From positions 620,001 through 684,000 of the forward strand of contig NZ_SJSM01000002.1 in the NCBI RefSeq assembly GCF_004331685.1: a stretch of DNA of 64,000 bases. The letters run 5' to 3'. This DNA is from Pedobacter hiemivivus. Lineage in GTDB: Bacteria; Bacteroidota; Bacteroidia; Sphingobacteriales; Sphingobacteriaceae. The position numbers were made by a program, and so were the translations under genes. Under the pieces are notes generated by a model. That model ran no database searches. It was given only the letters and a program-made list of their open reading frames with translations, and was not told where the DNA came from. Shown piece after piece: positions 17,892 to 24,607 of the stretch. Numbering within the stretch: position 1 is the stretch's first letter; each line of letters starts with the position of its first letter.

Positions 17892-18110
17892 ACAGGATAG
17901 GGAATAGCTGGATGTGGTATATCCGGATAGTTGTGATCCGGTTACAGGATATCCGGTTCACATTTATTTTGTAACGGGATATATGATATCCCGATAGCTG
18001 TTAAACTGTAACCGGACAGGATGTAACCTGTTATTTTATAACTCGTATCTGGTTATCCCATATCCCGGTATGTGGCTACGGGATATTGGATAACTTATAT
18101 CCCTTTACAC
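17892..18110. repeat. Palindrome-rich region, candidate oriT or operator array
   Basis: About 220 non-coding bases directly upstream of the relaxase start contain many variants of GGATAT, ATATCC, CCGGTTA and TAACCGG. Clear elements: TATCCGGATA (17920-17929), GGATATCC (17947-17954), CGGGATAT-ATG-ATATCCCG (17975-17993, 8-bp arms), and ACGGGATATTGGATAACTTA with ATATCCC near 18079-18103. The half-sites recur on both strands at irregular spacing. This could bind MobA/relaxase (oriT) or a repressor of the mob-tra operon. No functional proof is available from sequence. Confidence 0.6.
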
Positions 18111-18115
18111 CGGGT

Positions 18116-18325
18116 TCATTTTTCTGGGTAAGAAAGCTGGGCCTCTGGAATTTCAGCCTGATGGAATTGGCCCAGCTGATCCCGGTACATCACGGCATAG
18201 GCCCATTTATTTCGCATGGCATGATATACCGTACCAAGAATGAGTACTTTTTGCCCGGTAAACCTAAGGATACAGACCTGGTCTGGCCTGAACTTATGAG
18301 GTTTGTTCTTTTTCCTAGTGGCCAC
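18116..18325 (-). CDS. Small basic hypothetical protein of mob region
   Basis: 69 residues with a basic N-terminus (MATRKKNKPHKFRPDQVCIL) and a beta-rich core (VLILGTVYHAMRNKWAYAVM, then YRDQLGQFHQAEIPEAQL), like a small SH3-type or single-strand binding fold. It lies between mobA and mobB on the same strand, ending just before the palindrome region. Family not recognised; it may be an accessory relaxosome protein. Confidence 0.55.
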   Translation of the reverse strand: MATRKKNKPHKFRPDQVCILRFTGQKVLILGTVYHAMRNKWAYAVMYRDQLGQFHQAEIPEAQLSYPEK

Positions 18326-18442
18326 AAGAACGGAAGCGGCAAAAGTGATCAGGATAAATGCCGCAATGGCCTAGAATTTTGAAAAGTATGCAAATGGATT
18401 GTCCATAATATTGGTTTTGGTTAATAAGTGTATTTAATGGAT

Positions 18443-18853
18443 TTACCTGCCCATCATCCGGATAAGCTTTCTCAGGGTGACCTCCAGCAGCAGCTGGATA
18501 TCTGTCCATTGCCGCAAAAGGGAGTTGTTTTCTTCGATGATCTCCGGGGAGAGGCGGTGCTGCTTTTTCAGGGTGTTGGCATGGCGGGCAAGCTGGTTGA
18601 TGTTGTTGCCCGTGCGGTTCATTTCCGATCCGATCGAGTCAAGCTGCCGGATCATTTCTGAAGCATTGATCAAAAGGTTGGCAGAGTTCTCCAGTACACG
18701 GATCCGGACCAGGTCTGTCTTGCTCATGCCGAGCTGCTGTTCCAGACGGGTAATGAGCGCGTATTCTTCTTCGGTAAACCGGACATCGATCTTTTTACTG
18801 CGCCTGTTTTTAAGGAGCAGTGGTCTTCCGTTTTGTTTTGTCCTTGATTTCAT
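18443..18853 (-). CDS. mobA: Mobilisation protein MobA (ribbon-helix-helix relaxosome accessory)
   Basis: The start at 18853 (MKSRTKQNGRPLLLKNRRSK) gives 136 residues; a longer frame to 19075 is rejected because its first 74 codons look non-coding. The segment SKKIDVRFTEEEYALITRLE then GMSKTDLVRIRVLE is a typical ribbon-helix-helix DNA-binding start of MobA/MobC-like relaxosome proteins. The rest is helical, with NRTGNNINQLARHANTLKKQ, the conserved N-x-N-Q-x-A-R-x-x-N motif of the MobC family. It would bind oriT and help the relaxase. Confidence 0.9.
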   Translation of the reverse strand: MKSRTKQNGRPLLLKNRRSKKIDVRFTEEEYALITRLEQQLGMSKTDLVRIRVLENSANLLINASEMIRQLDSIGSEMNRTGNNINQLARHANTLKKQHRLSPEIIEENNSLLRQWTDIQLLLEVTLRKLIRMMGR

Positions 18854-19055
18854 AAGCGAAGCTTTGTTAGGGCAGCGAGTTGCGAGCTGACCTTTTCCCC
18901 TTATGCTTCCGCTGAGGCACGAAGATGGAAAGCTTAAGGCAAGAGACTTTTCGGAAAGATGAAAAGCCCTGCAAAGGGGTTTTTGTCTGACGAAAAGACA
19001 TCTTGCCCCAAACTTAACAAACAAGGGTTCCGTGGTTTGATATGGATTTGGGGGT
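18854..19055. other. Non-coding region upstream of mobA, alternative oriT candidate
   Basis: About 200 bases between the primase-like gene and mobA. It contains imperfect hairpins, for example AAAAGCCC/GGGGTTTT near 18959-18985 (one mismatch), and a pyrimidine/purine-skewed stretch CTTGCCCCAAACTTAACAAA. Bacteroidota oriT sites often lie just upstream of the first mob gene, so this is a second place to look for nic. No open frame looks real. Confidence 0.4.
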
Positions 19056-19094
19056 ACAAAGGCAGCAAAAGCCATCAGCTATTGCTGCCTTTGT
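19056..19094. terminator. Strong hairpin over the 3' end of the primase-like gene
   Basis: A perfect 13-bp stem ACAAAGGCAGCAA / TTGCTGCCTTTGT with a 13-nt loop that overlaps the last codons and stop of the primase-like gene (19075-19077). There is no strong T-run, so it may act as a weak terminator or mRNA 3'-end protector rather than a classical terminator. Confidence 0.6.
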
Positions 19095-20043
19095 GCATTC
19101 CGGTGGAAGCGGCAGGGGATGTTTCATGCCGGAGTTTCCCGGTTGATTTCAGGTCGCATTTCAGCTTGTCGTTGTAATCGTTAAAGCCTTCGTATATCGA
19201 AGAGGCATCTGTGGCATAAGGGAGTCTATTCAGAAATGCAGCCGTTGCTTCCCGACCAGCCTGGTCATGATCCAGATAAAGTGAAATTTCCGGGTATGTT
19301 CCGGAAGCTGAGATGGCCTGAGGCAGGTTGACCAGTGAATTCAGGCATATAACGGTATGTGCTGCTTCCTGATGGTAACGTTTCCAGCTCAGGTAATTCA
19401 TATATCCCTCAAATACGGCCAGCTTCAGCGGATCGCCTAGGATGATGGTCAGTGTTTTTTTTCCCAGGCAGCCCTTAAAATACTTATTACGGAGTTCCCA
19501 GCCTTTGAACTGGTTGAGCCAGCCGATAGCAAAATAATGCTTGCGCAGCTGTTTCTCATCCTCAACGTAATAGTAGATCTCTTTGAGCTGGTCATTGGCT
19601 ACACCCCAGACACCTCTTGACATCAGGTAATTTGTCAGCACCTGGTTGTTGCCCAGGGGCTTGATCTCTTCAATTTTATAATTGGGGAGTTTGATTGCCT
19701 TTAACCTTGGGCGGGATTTTCTTTCAGATTGCTGGGGGTGTTGATAGTCGATGGTGATGTTGCAGACCTCGGATATCTTTTGCAGCAGCTGCGGGAAATC
19801 CAGTTCTTTCCAGTATGCCCTGGCGAAATCAATGAGGTCACCGCCCTGTCCGTTGCCATGGTCGTACCAGACGCCCAGCGTTTCATTGACACAAAAAGAA
19901 GGTTCAGTATCGTTGCTGCGCAACATGCTGAGGTAAAAAAGTTCTCCGCCTGACTTGCGCAGAGGTTCATGGCCAAGCCTGGATAGCAGGCTGACCAGTG
20001 AGACCTGGTCTTTGAGCTGGCTGGCACCGATAAAATTTTCCAT
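19075..20043 (-). CDS. DNA primase-like Toprim protein with degenerate zinc-finger region
   Basis: 322 residues. The N-terminal part aligns in pattern with CHC2-type DnaG zinc-finger domains (EPSFCVNETLGVWYDHGNGQ, GGDLIDFARAY), but the place of the C-P-F-H motif reads ELFYLSML, so the zinc ligands are missing. The C-terminal part is a Toprim domain (LTIILGDPLKLAVFEGYMNY, then ISLYLDHDQAGREATAAFL with the D-x-D-like metal motif DHDQAG). Such proteins occur in most Bacteroidota conjugative elements and probably prime replacement-strand synthesis in the recipient. It is the first gene of the minus-strand mob-tra block. Confidence 0.85.
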   Translation of the reverse strand: MENFIGASQLKDQVSLVSLLSRLGHEPLRKSGGELFYLSMLRSNDTEPSFCVNETLGVWYDHGNGQGGDLIDFARAYWKELDFPQLLQKISEVCNITIDYQHPQQSERKSRPRLKAIKLPNYKIEEIKPLGNNQVLTNYLMSRGVWGVANDQLKEIYYYVEDEKQLRKHYFAIGWLNQFKGWELRNKYFKGCLGKKTLTIILGDPLKLAVFEGYMNYLSWKRYHQEAAHTVICLNSLVNLPQAISASGTYPEISLYLDHDQAGREATAAFLNRLPYATDASSIYEGFNDYNDKLKCDLKSTGKLRHETSPAASTGMHKGSNS

Positions 20044-20796
20044 AAGAATTTAAATGTTTAAGGAGTGAGGAATCAAAGCAGAATGTGGGCCTCTCCGGCC
20101 AACTTGCATGCTTGTATACATTTTGGGTGAATTGAAATGTATGCTGATCCGGTATGAAGCTTAAAAAGCTGCCAAACAAAAAAGGGGCTAGTGCCCCTGT
20201 TGAACGGATAAAAATATCCTTTCAGTTATAATTTTCGGGACTACCCACGTCTTTCTGTACAGAAAGAGCTTGCGCCTGCCAATGCACTCATTTTGATGCT
20301 ATCGCCATTATGCAGAATTTCCTGCTTTCACAGGATAATGCTTCATCCCCTAATGTCAAAGATCATTTCAGGTCGCATCACTGCGCCGTAAACGCCAGAG
20401 GCGTTCAGGGATTCTGCAAGACTTGGTCTGCCATTGGCAGGCAAGTACTGCGGTAACCGGAAGCGTCTATTGCCTTCGGTATTACCCTGTCGATACATTT
20501 TTGAAACTTTGCCTCGGGCGGGCAGGTAGGACTTAGCCGCCTGTCTGCGTTTATCCGGCTAAAAACCGGATGGCATTGGACTGGAGATTCTGTCTTTCCG
20601 GCGCAGAGGATCGGCGGGGCTTTACAGCCCTGCAGGTAACGGCATCCGGGAAATTCAGGGTTCATATCCTTCAGTTTCATGGGGACAAAGCAATCTGAAA
20701 CCGGAGGGTGAAAACAGTGTATGGAAATTTTGAAAACGGCACACCCTAGCCTGGGAATTGTTCCAGAGGCGATTTAAGGGCGAAAAAAAAGAAATT
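20044..20796. ncRNA. Long structured non-coding region (candidate RNA or replication/transfer origin)
   Basis: No convincing gene in about 750 bases between the XRE gene and the primase-like gene. From 20380 to 20650 the GC content rises and strong hairpins follow each other: AACGCC-AGA-GGCGTT (about 20390-20404), an imperfect stem from GGTAACCGGAAGC to GCCTTCGGTATTACC (about 20452-20486), ATCCGG-CTAAAAA-CCGGAT (about 20553-20571) and GGGCT-TTAC-AGCCC (about 20617-20630). Further left, GGGGC-TAGT-GCCCC (about 20184-20197) and ATACATTT/AAATGTAT (20116-20142) occur. It may be a structured RNA, an origin, or both. The strand is not determined. Confidence 0.45.
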
Positions 20797-21033
20797 TTAT
20801 TTTAAGATGCTGCTGTCAAATAATTCAGAAAGGGAAATGTCCAGGCCTTTGCATAGTGCACCGAGCGTGGAAATGGTGGCATTGGTTCTGCCGTGTTCGA
20901 TGTTGAAGATCTGGCGATAGTCGATCTCGGAGAGCTCGGCCAGTTTTTCCATGGAAAGTCCGCGTTGTATTCTCAAGGCTTTTACCCTGATTCCTAGTGT
21001 ATTAATTAACTGCTGGTTACGTACTTTGATCAC
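20797..21033 (-). CDS. XRE-family HTH transcriptional regulator
   Basis: 78 residues. Nearly the whole protein is one helix-turn-helix domain: VKALRIQRGLSMEKLAELSE, then IDYRQIFNIEHGRTNATIST, with L-x-x-L-C-K-G-L-D-I-S-L-S-E-L-F closing the fifth helix. The small size and position at the boundary of the leading region suggest it controls element genes in both directions (plus-strand gene at 21157 and the minus-strand block). Divergent spacing to the next gene is 123 bases. Confidence 0.9.
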   Translation of the reverse strand: MIKVRNQQLINTLGIRVKALRIQRGLSMEKLAELSEIDYRQIFNIEHGRTNATISTLGALCKGLDISLSELFDSSILK

Positions 21034-21156
21034 GTCTAAAAATGCGATAAATGGATAGAAATTGGTATGAAGTATACTTCATAATTAATGTCATAATATT
21101 GTTTGCTGCGCCATTTATTATTCCTAAATTTCCGCTTTAACCAATTGTGCACATTA

Positions 21157-21381
21157 ATGCAGCCACAACGGAATACTATAAAAAGCATTCAGGAAACCGA
21201 CTTAACCCCTGAATATAAGGATCAGTCTGAGCGGATGGGAATCACCAGTTTAAGAGATTTTTTATACGCCGATATCCCCCAGCTCCGTAAGCACCCGGAG
21301 TTTACCATGTTGTGGTACACAGAGCTGCTGAAGGTATTAAAGGCAGAAAACCTGCTGGACGAATTTCAGGCCAGGTTATAA
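21157..21381 (+). CDS. Conserved small hypothetical protein
   Basis: 74 residues from the ATG at 21157 (MQPQRNTIKSIQETDLTPEY); a frame start at 21103 adds 18 residues that look non-coding. The protein has LTPEYKDQSERMGITSLRDF and ADIPQLRKHPEFTMLWYTEL, like the small HhH-containing proteins with a C-terminal helix that occur beside XRE regulators in Bacteroidota. It is divergent from the XRE gene and ends upstream of a bidirectional terminator. Function unknown. Confidence 0.7.
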   Translation: MQPQRNTIKSIQETDLTPEYKDQSERMGITSLRDFLYADIPQLRKHPEFTMLWYTELLKVLKAENLLDEFQARL

Positions 21382-21472
21382 CTAAGATCATCCTGTTTGA
21401 AATAAAATGCCTGAAAAGCTAAAGCTATACATCAGGTTATTTCGGGCAATAGAAGTAAATTTTAAAAAAAAA

Positions 21473-21488
21473 CCCGGCATTTGCCGGG
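21473..21488. terminator. Bidirectional terminator
   Basis: Stem CCCGGCA / TGCCGGG with a 2-base apex plus A-run on the left (21464-21472), between the convergent ends of the plus-strand small gene (21381) and ssb (21501). Confidence 0.8.
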
Positions 21489-21500
21489 GAGTAAAGAATT

Positions 21501-21851
21501 TCAGGTAGTTGGCTCAGGCTCATCAGACCTGATCTCAACGGTATTGACGATGATCTCAGTGGAGGTTCTTTTTTCATTCTTTTTGTCCGTATAGGTATTT
21601 GTGGACAGTTTGCCGGTAATGCAGAATTTGGTTCCTTTTTTAATCAGGCCATCAATCAGGCTGACTTTCTTGTTCCAGAAAACCAGGTTGAACCAGTGGG
21701 TCTCGTTTACCGGATCGCCATTTGCATTTTTGTAAAATTCGTTCCTGGCGATACTCAAACGTGCCATAGATTTTGTTTCTGAGAATTTGGTAATTACCGG
21801 ATCTGAGCCTGCGTAGCCTTCTAAGGTTACTTCGTTTTTTGAATTTTCCAT
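21501..21851 (-). CDS. ssb: Single-stranded DNA-binding protein (element-borne, first copy)
   Basis: 116 residues, one OB-fold: EVTLEGYAGSDPVITKFSET, MARLSIARNEFYKN, ETHWFNLVFWNKKVSLIDGL, GTKFCITGKLSTNTYTDKKN. The W-F-x-x-V-F-W-x-K pattern and length are typical of short SSBs on mobile elements. It has no acidic C-terminal D-D-D-I/L-P-F tail; it ends SDEPEPTT, so interaction with host replication partners may differ. The leader carries a perfect 27-bp hairpin and a 22-codon reading frame. Confidence 0.9.
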   Translation of the reverse strand: MENSKNEVTLEGYAGSDPVITKFSETKSMARLSIARNEFYKNANGDPVNETHWFNLVFWNKKVSLIDGLIKKGTKFCITGKLSTNTYTDKKNEKRTSTEIIVNTVEIRSDEPEPTT

Positions 21852-21862
21852 GATTGTTTTTT

Positions 21863-21931
21863 TTAAGTTTTTAATGCAGGTATTTTTAAAAGGCTGAATC
21901 CTGTGCTGTCAAGGTTGGCGCAGCCATTCAT
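21863..21931 (-). CDS. Putative leader peptide upstream of ssb
   Basis: A 22-codon frame, MNGCANLDSTGFSLLKIPAL plus KT and a stop, begins inside the loop of the ssb leader hairpin and stops 12 bases before the ssb start. The start MNGCA-N/S-LD is shared with a similar frame in the leader of the gene at 24608-25342. It may be a real regulatory leader peptide or only a by-product of the conserved hairpin. Confidence 0.35.
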   Translation of the reverse strand: MNGCANLDSTGFSLLKIPALKT

Positions 21932-21960
21932 ATAACCTTGACAGCACAGGATTCAGCCTT
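21890..21960 (-). promoter_or_regulatory. Perfect 27-bp hairpin with conserved 17-nt loop in ssb leader
   Basis: Arms at 21890-21916 and 21934-21960 are exact reverse complements over 27 bp and enclose the loop GGCGCAGCCATTCATAT. The same loop with a shorter stem recurs at 25387-25415 upstream of another minus-strand gene. The base pair next to the loop changes from T:A to C:G between copies (AAGGTT/AACCTT against AAGGCT/AGCCTT), which is a compensatory change and points to a folded RNA or DNA element. It lies 39 bases before the ssb start. Confidence 0.8.
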
Positions 21961-21966
21961 ATAGCT

Positions 21967-22134
21967 TTGCATACTAAAAACAGGAAAAACGATCTGGAAT
22001 TGAAAAGTCGGTATCTGAAGGTGAGCAGGTTCAGGTATGACCAGTTCCCGGGAATAAAAGGCAGGATTGATCTTGAAGGAACGAACGAAAGAAAAGGAGA
22101 ACGGGTAATTGAGCCCGGTTGGGGAGCTGCATAA
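21967..22134 (+). pseudogene. Possible SymE-like toxin remnant
   Basis: A plus-strand frame with a TTG start reads about 55 residues, including SRYLKVSRFRYDQFPGIKGR and IDLEGTNERKGERVIEPGWG. The L-K-V-S...F-P-x-I-x-x-x-I-x-L-x-G order recalls SymE toxins, but the W-L-x-x-A/L-G-F part is missing and there is no ATG. TAGCTTTG at 21962-21969 would be a good -7 box only if it served something downstream, and it overlaps the proposed start. Low confidence; could be chance. Confidence 0.2.
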
Positions 22135-22204
22135 ATACAGCCTGGAGACCGGATGAAATAATAGTGTTTAAAGGAAAACAAAAAGGGTTGTAAACAAAAA
22201 AAGA

Positions 22205-22220
22205 CCTGCAAAAATGCAGG
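22205..22220 (-). terminator. Terminator of histone H1-like gene
   Basis: Stem CCTGCA/TGCAGG with a 4-base loop, followed on the minus strand by a run of seven T (complement of 22196-22202). It sits 27 bases after the stop of the minus-strand histone-like gene. Confidence 0.8.
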
Positions 22221-22246
22221 CCTCGTTTCCCAAAACAGCTTGCTGT

Positions 22247-22426
22247 TTACTTTGCTGAATTCTTTTTTTCTGTCACCTCAGCACGGATTTCCTGTGCCAG
22301 GTTCTTCAGATCCTGCATCGCCTTGCGTACACGCGTACCTGCAGCAGCATTACCTGCATTATAAAATTTCTCTGCATCAGCCTCTACCGAAGCCAGAACT
22401 TCTTTAACTTTTGTGAATTTTTCCAT
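22247..22426 (-). CDS. Histone H1-like small DNA-binding protein
   Basis: A 59-residue frame starting MEKFTKVKEVLASVEADAEK and containing FYNAGNAAAGTRVRKAMQDL, then KNLAQEIRAEVTEKKNSAK. The G-x-x-A-A-G-T-R-x-R-K-A-M-Q-x-L-K block is the signature of the Bacteroidota histone H1-like (Hc1) family. It probably coats or compacts element DNA. It has its own terminator downstream and about 130 bases of upstream sequence, so it is likely monocistronic and highly expressed. Confidence 0.9.
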   Translation of the reverse strand: MEKFTKVKEVLASVEADAEKFYNAGNAAAGTRVRKAMQDLKNLAQEIRAEVTEKKNSAK

Positions 22427-22556
22427 GTTTTAAAATTTAGCCGTACTGCCTACAGGACTCGTACCAAATGTTAGTTAATGCCTTGCCAGATAGAAAGGCA
22501 GGGGCAAACATATTAAATTTCCGGTAAAAGAGCGTTAACAGTAAATAAATGCAGGA

Positions 22557-23480
22557 TCAGACCTGCGTTGAGATCCATTCCAACTGACGGGCAATTTTGT
22601 TGATCTGCAGTACCGGAATGGTATGGCACCCGACCCTGATGAATTCCGGGTTGATCTCCTGTACCTGGAAGTTAAGGATACGGAAAGTATGCTTCATGCC
22701 GGTAATCCCCATCATCTGGCAGATGTACATCCAGAAATACCTGGCTTCCTGTAGCGGGACTTTAATGCCTTTGGAAGTTTCTATATGATCTTTAGCGCTT
22801 CCCAGCCTCAGGTAAGACAGGTTAGGGTCTATTGGATGAGTGGTTTTCAATGTGCCAATGATCCCGTTTTCCCATTCCAGAACTGACTTTTCAAAGGTTA
22901 CCAGTCTGGACGCATTACGTTTCCTGTCGCGGATCTCTTTAAGTGCATGCCGGGATGTGATCAGTTCCGCTGCCTGTTTCAGGACAGGACTTTCCAGTAA
23001 GGTAATGAGGTCCTGTGATGCATCTCCGGAAAAAGCCCTGACCAAGGATTGAAGGAGGTAAATCTGCTCATCGATACTTTTTAGCAGCAGGGTCTTTTTC
23101 GGTTTTTCCAGGAAATTCCTGACTTCTGAAGTAATACTTTCGATCCAGAAGTCGACGTTCTTTTTGATAAACGGACTTTCGGACGTGATTTTCTCGTCGC
23201 TTACAGGTAGGAACTGCACATAGATGATCTCTTTGTCTGAAATTGCTGAACGCACTAGGCTCTTATGGGCAGAGGTCGAAACGCTGTAGTTCCGGGTCGT
23301 GAAAAATGCACGGTTTCCGTCAAGGGTAGCAATCGGGAAGTGCCTGCCGTAGCTGTAGATGCTGGCACCATCAAAGAAAAAGTTACTGGCTTTTCCACAG
23401 GGTGTTAACTGGTGTGCCCATGCATGGGCGCAGCTGGCCTGATCGCTGTAGTTTCTGGTTTTCTGATCCTGGTTTCTCAT
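22557..23480 (-). CDS. Conserved mobile-element protein of unknown function
   Basis: 307 residues. The N-terminus has FFFDGASIYSYGRHFPIATL and AFFTTRNYSVSTSAHKSLVR, a pattern also seen in phage and plasmid proteins where a Y-G-x-H-F-x-I-A strand precedes a Y-S-x-x-T-S-x-H-x-x-x-x-R helix. I recall this as a DUF family of phages and plasmids without known role. The middle is a long helical region (EIRDRKRNASRLVTFEKSVL), and the C-terminus returns to mixed structure. The intergenic region upstream holds a folded 83-nt element also found upstream of the next gene. Confidence 0.7.
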   Translation of the reverse strand: MRNQDQKTRNYSDQASCAHAWAHQLTPCGKASNFFFDGASIYSYGRHFPIATLDGNRAFFTTRNYSVSTSAHKSLVRSAISDKEIIYVQFLPVSDEKITSESPFIKKNVDFWIESITSEVRNFLEKPKKTLLLKSIDEQIYLLQSLVRAFSGDASQDLITLLESPVLKQAAELITSRHALKEIRDRKRNASRLVTFEKSVLEWENGIIGTLKTTHPIDPNLSYLRLGSAKDHIETSKGIKVPLQEARYFWMYICQMMGITGMKHTFRILNFQVQEINPEFIRVGCHTIPVLQINKIARQLEWISTQV

Positions 23481-23545
23481 GATTTAAAAGGTTAGGTGAA
23501 ACATTTAATTATTTCGGGTGACCAGGACTTGGTGATGAATAAGGG

Positions 23546-23628
23546 CAAGGAGCACCGCAGGAAATTGCGGAGGCTCCCGCAGAAAGGCTGCAGGCCTGCG
23601 GGATACCCAATTTGCGAGGAATTCCTTG
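23546..23628. ncRNA. Structured element A (copy of a duplicated folded element)
   Basis: Three nested stems: CAAGG (23546-23550) with CCTTG (23624-23628), AAATTG (23562-23567) with CAATTT (23608-23613), and TCCCGCAG (23575-23582) with CTGCGGGA (23596-23603). All motif spacings equal those in element B at 24407-24490. The terminal helix differs in sequence but stays paired, which supports selection on structure. It lies in the 363-base gap before the minus-strand gene at 22557-23480, 66 bases before its start. Strand of the transcript is most likely minus. Confidence 0.7.
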
Positions 23629-23722
23629 GTGTGCGGCCAATGGTGAATGGCTCCCGTATCATCAGCAAGTCCTAACTTGCGGGATAATTAGGTGTTTGGA
23701 ATTGATCTGACTGGGCATAAAA

Positions 23723-23743
23723 AAACCGGAGCTAATCCGGTTT
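23723..23743 (-). terminator. Minus-strand terminator
   Basis: Stem AAACCGGA / TCCGGTTT with a 5-base loop followed on the minus strand by a seven-T run. It would end the transcript of the gene at 23844-24341 about 100 bases after its stop, so the structured element A beyond it is probably transcribed separately. Confidence 0.8.
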
Positions 23744-23843
23744 GTGCAGCTGGTATCATTACCCGTATTTTTCGAATCCGTAAAAATGGGTCATCAGTAC
23801 AAACCAACTCAAGTTAGAACCTGGGCAATTATATACAGCAATC

Positions 23844-24341
23844 TTAGGGACTGCTTAAGGGGATCCTGCTGATCTTTTCCATCAGGATGATATCTGCCAT
23901 ATCTCCCAGACATTGGCTGCTGTAGTCTTTATAGCAGTATTCATCGGTATCCTCATCATAGGAGATCAGTCCCAGATCAGGATAATCCAACCTTACAGAC
24001 TGGACAAATCTCCCTGGGGTAAAAATATATTTACCGTACAGGCTTACTTCAGGGTCTTCATAGTCGTGCATTACAGTAATGTCCAGCCTTACTGCCAGCC
24101 GGGTAATATCCCGCATGTTGGGGTGCCAGTTGGTGTCATAGGTAATAAGGGTGTAAAACTCCCTGGAACATACATTGATATCGAACATCCAGTACTCAAG
24201 TGGATCCAGAGACATGTTCGGCACAAGGGATGCATCTTTGGCAATATCCGCCTGTTTCAGCTGCTCAAACAGCTGATGGATTTCTTTCATGGCGGCTTCT
24301 GAACCGAAAAAGCTTACCAGATTGTAGCATTTGTTTGCCAT
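23844..24341 (-). CDS. DUF1281/Api92-like ferredoxin-fold mobile-element protein
   Basis: 165 residues starting MANKCYNLVSFFGSEAAMKE, the M-x-N-x-C-x-N-x-V/L-x-x-x-G start of DUF1281 / Api92-like proteins, a ferredoxin-like fold found on plasmids and phages (YubB family). The rest is acidic and aromatic (YWMFDINVCSREFYTLITYD, SYDEDTDEYCYKDYSSQCLG), giving the net negative charge seen in DNA-mimic and anti-restriction proteins. An anti-host-defence role during entry is plausible but not shown. Its leader contains structured element B. Confidence 0.7.
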   Translation of the reverse strand: MANKCYNLVSFFGSEAAMKEIHQLFEQLKQADIAKDASLVPNMSLDPLEYWMFDINVCSREFYTLITYDTNWHPNMRDITRLAVRLDITVMHDYEDPEVSLYGKYIFTPGRFVQSVRLDYPDLGLISYDEDTDEYCYKDYSSQCLGDMADIILMEKISRIPLSSP

Positions 24342-24406
24342 CTTCTCAATAGTTAAGTGAATAAATCAATTTATTGAGCAGTTCCAGCTGTAAAAAATGA
24401 ATCAGG

Positions 24407-24490
24407 CAAGGTGGAGATACAGAAATTGCGGAGGCTCCCGGAAGCTTTTTTATGGCTGGGAGGGATACCTAATTTGTGTATACTACCTTG
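24407..24490. ncRNA. Structured element B (second copy of folded element)
   Basis: Same layout as element A: CAAGG (24407-24411)/CCTTG (24486-24490), AAATTG (24423-24428)/TAATTT (24470-24475, one G-U), CTCCC (24435-24439)/GGGAG (24458-24462). The shared sequence GAAATTGCGGAGGCTCCCG is identical in both, as is GGGATACC before the third strand. The gap from AAATTG to CTCCC is 12, and from AATTT to CCTTG 15, in both copies. It lies 66 bases upstream of the start of the DUF1281-like gene, the same distance as copy A from its gene. Confidence 0.7.
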
Positions 24491-24607
24491 TGCGTTGGAC
24501 AGGAAAATGGGTGCCGTTTCAGTTTTTACAGCTACCTTAGTGACATAAATTGATGTCATCCCTCCCCCGGAAATCACCCATTGAAGGGTCAGGAGATTTT
24601 CTGAAAA

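Noticed and set aside
17892..18110. CRISPR array
   Set aside because: The repeats are short palindromes of unequal spacing and there are no constant repeat units or cas genes.
18854..19075. N-terminal extension of MobA by 74 codons
   Set aside because: Composition is unlike a protein N-terminus and the ATG at 18853 gives the usual MobA start just before the ribbon-helix-helix.
20405..20680. 91-codon minus-strand frame in the hairpin region
   Set aside because: Cys/Pro-rich composition follows from the hairpins; no known motif and no spacing to a promoter or ribosome-binding site. Treated as non-coding.
21909..22211. 100-codon minus-strand frame upstream of ssb
   Set aside because: Very rich in Phe/Leu/Ser/Arg, no motif, ends in the hairpin loop; the plus strand reads as more protein-like.
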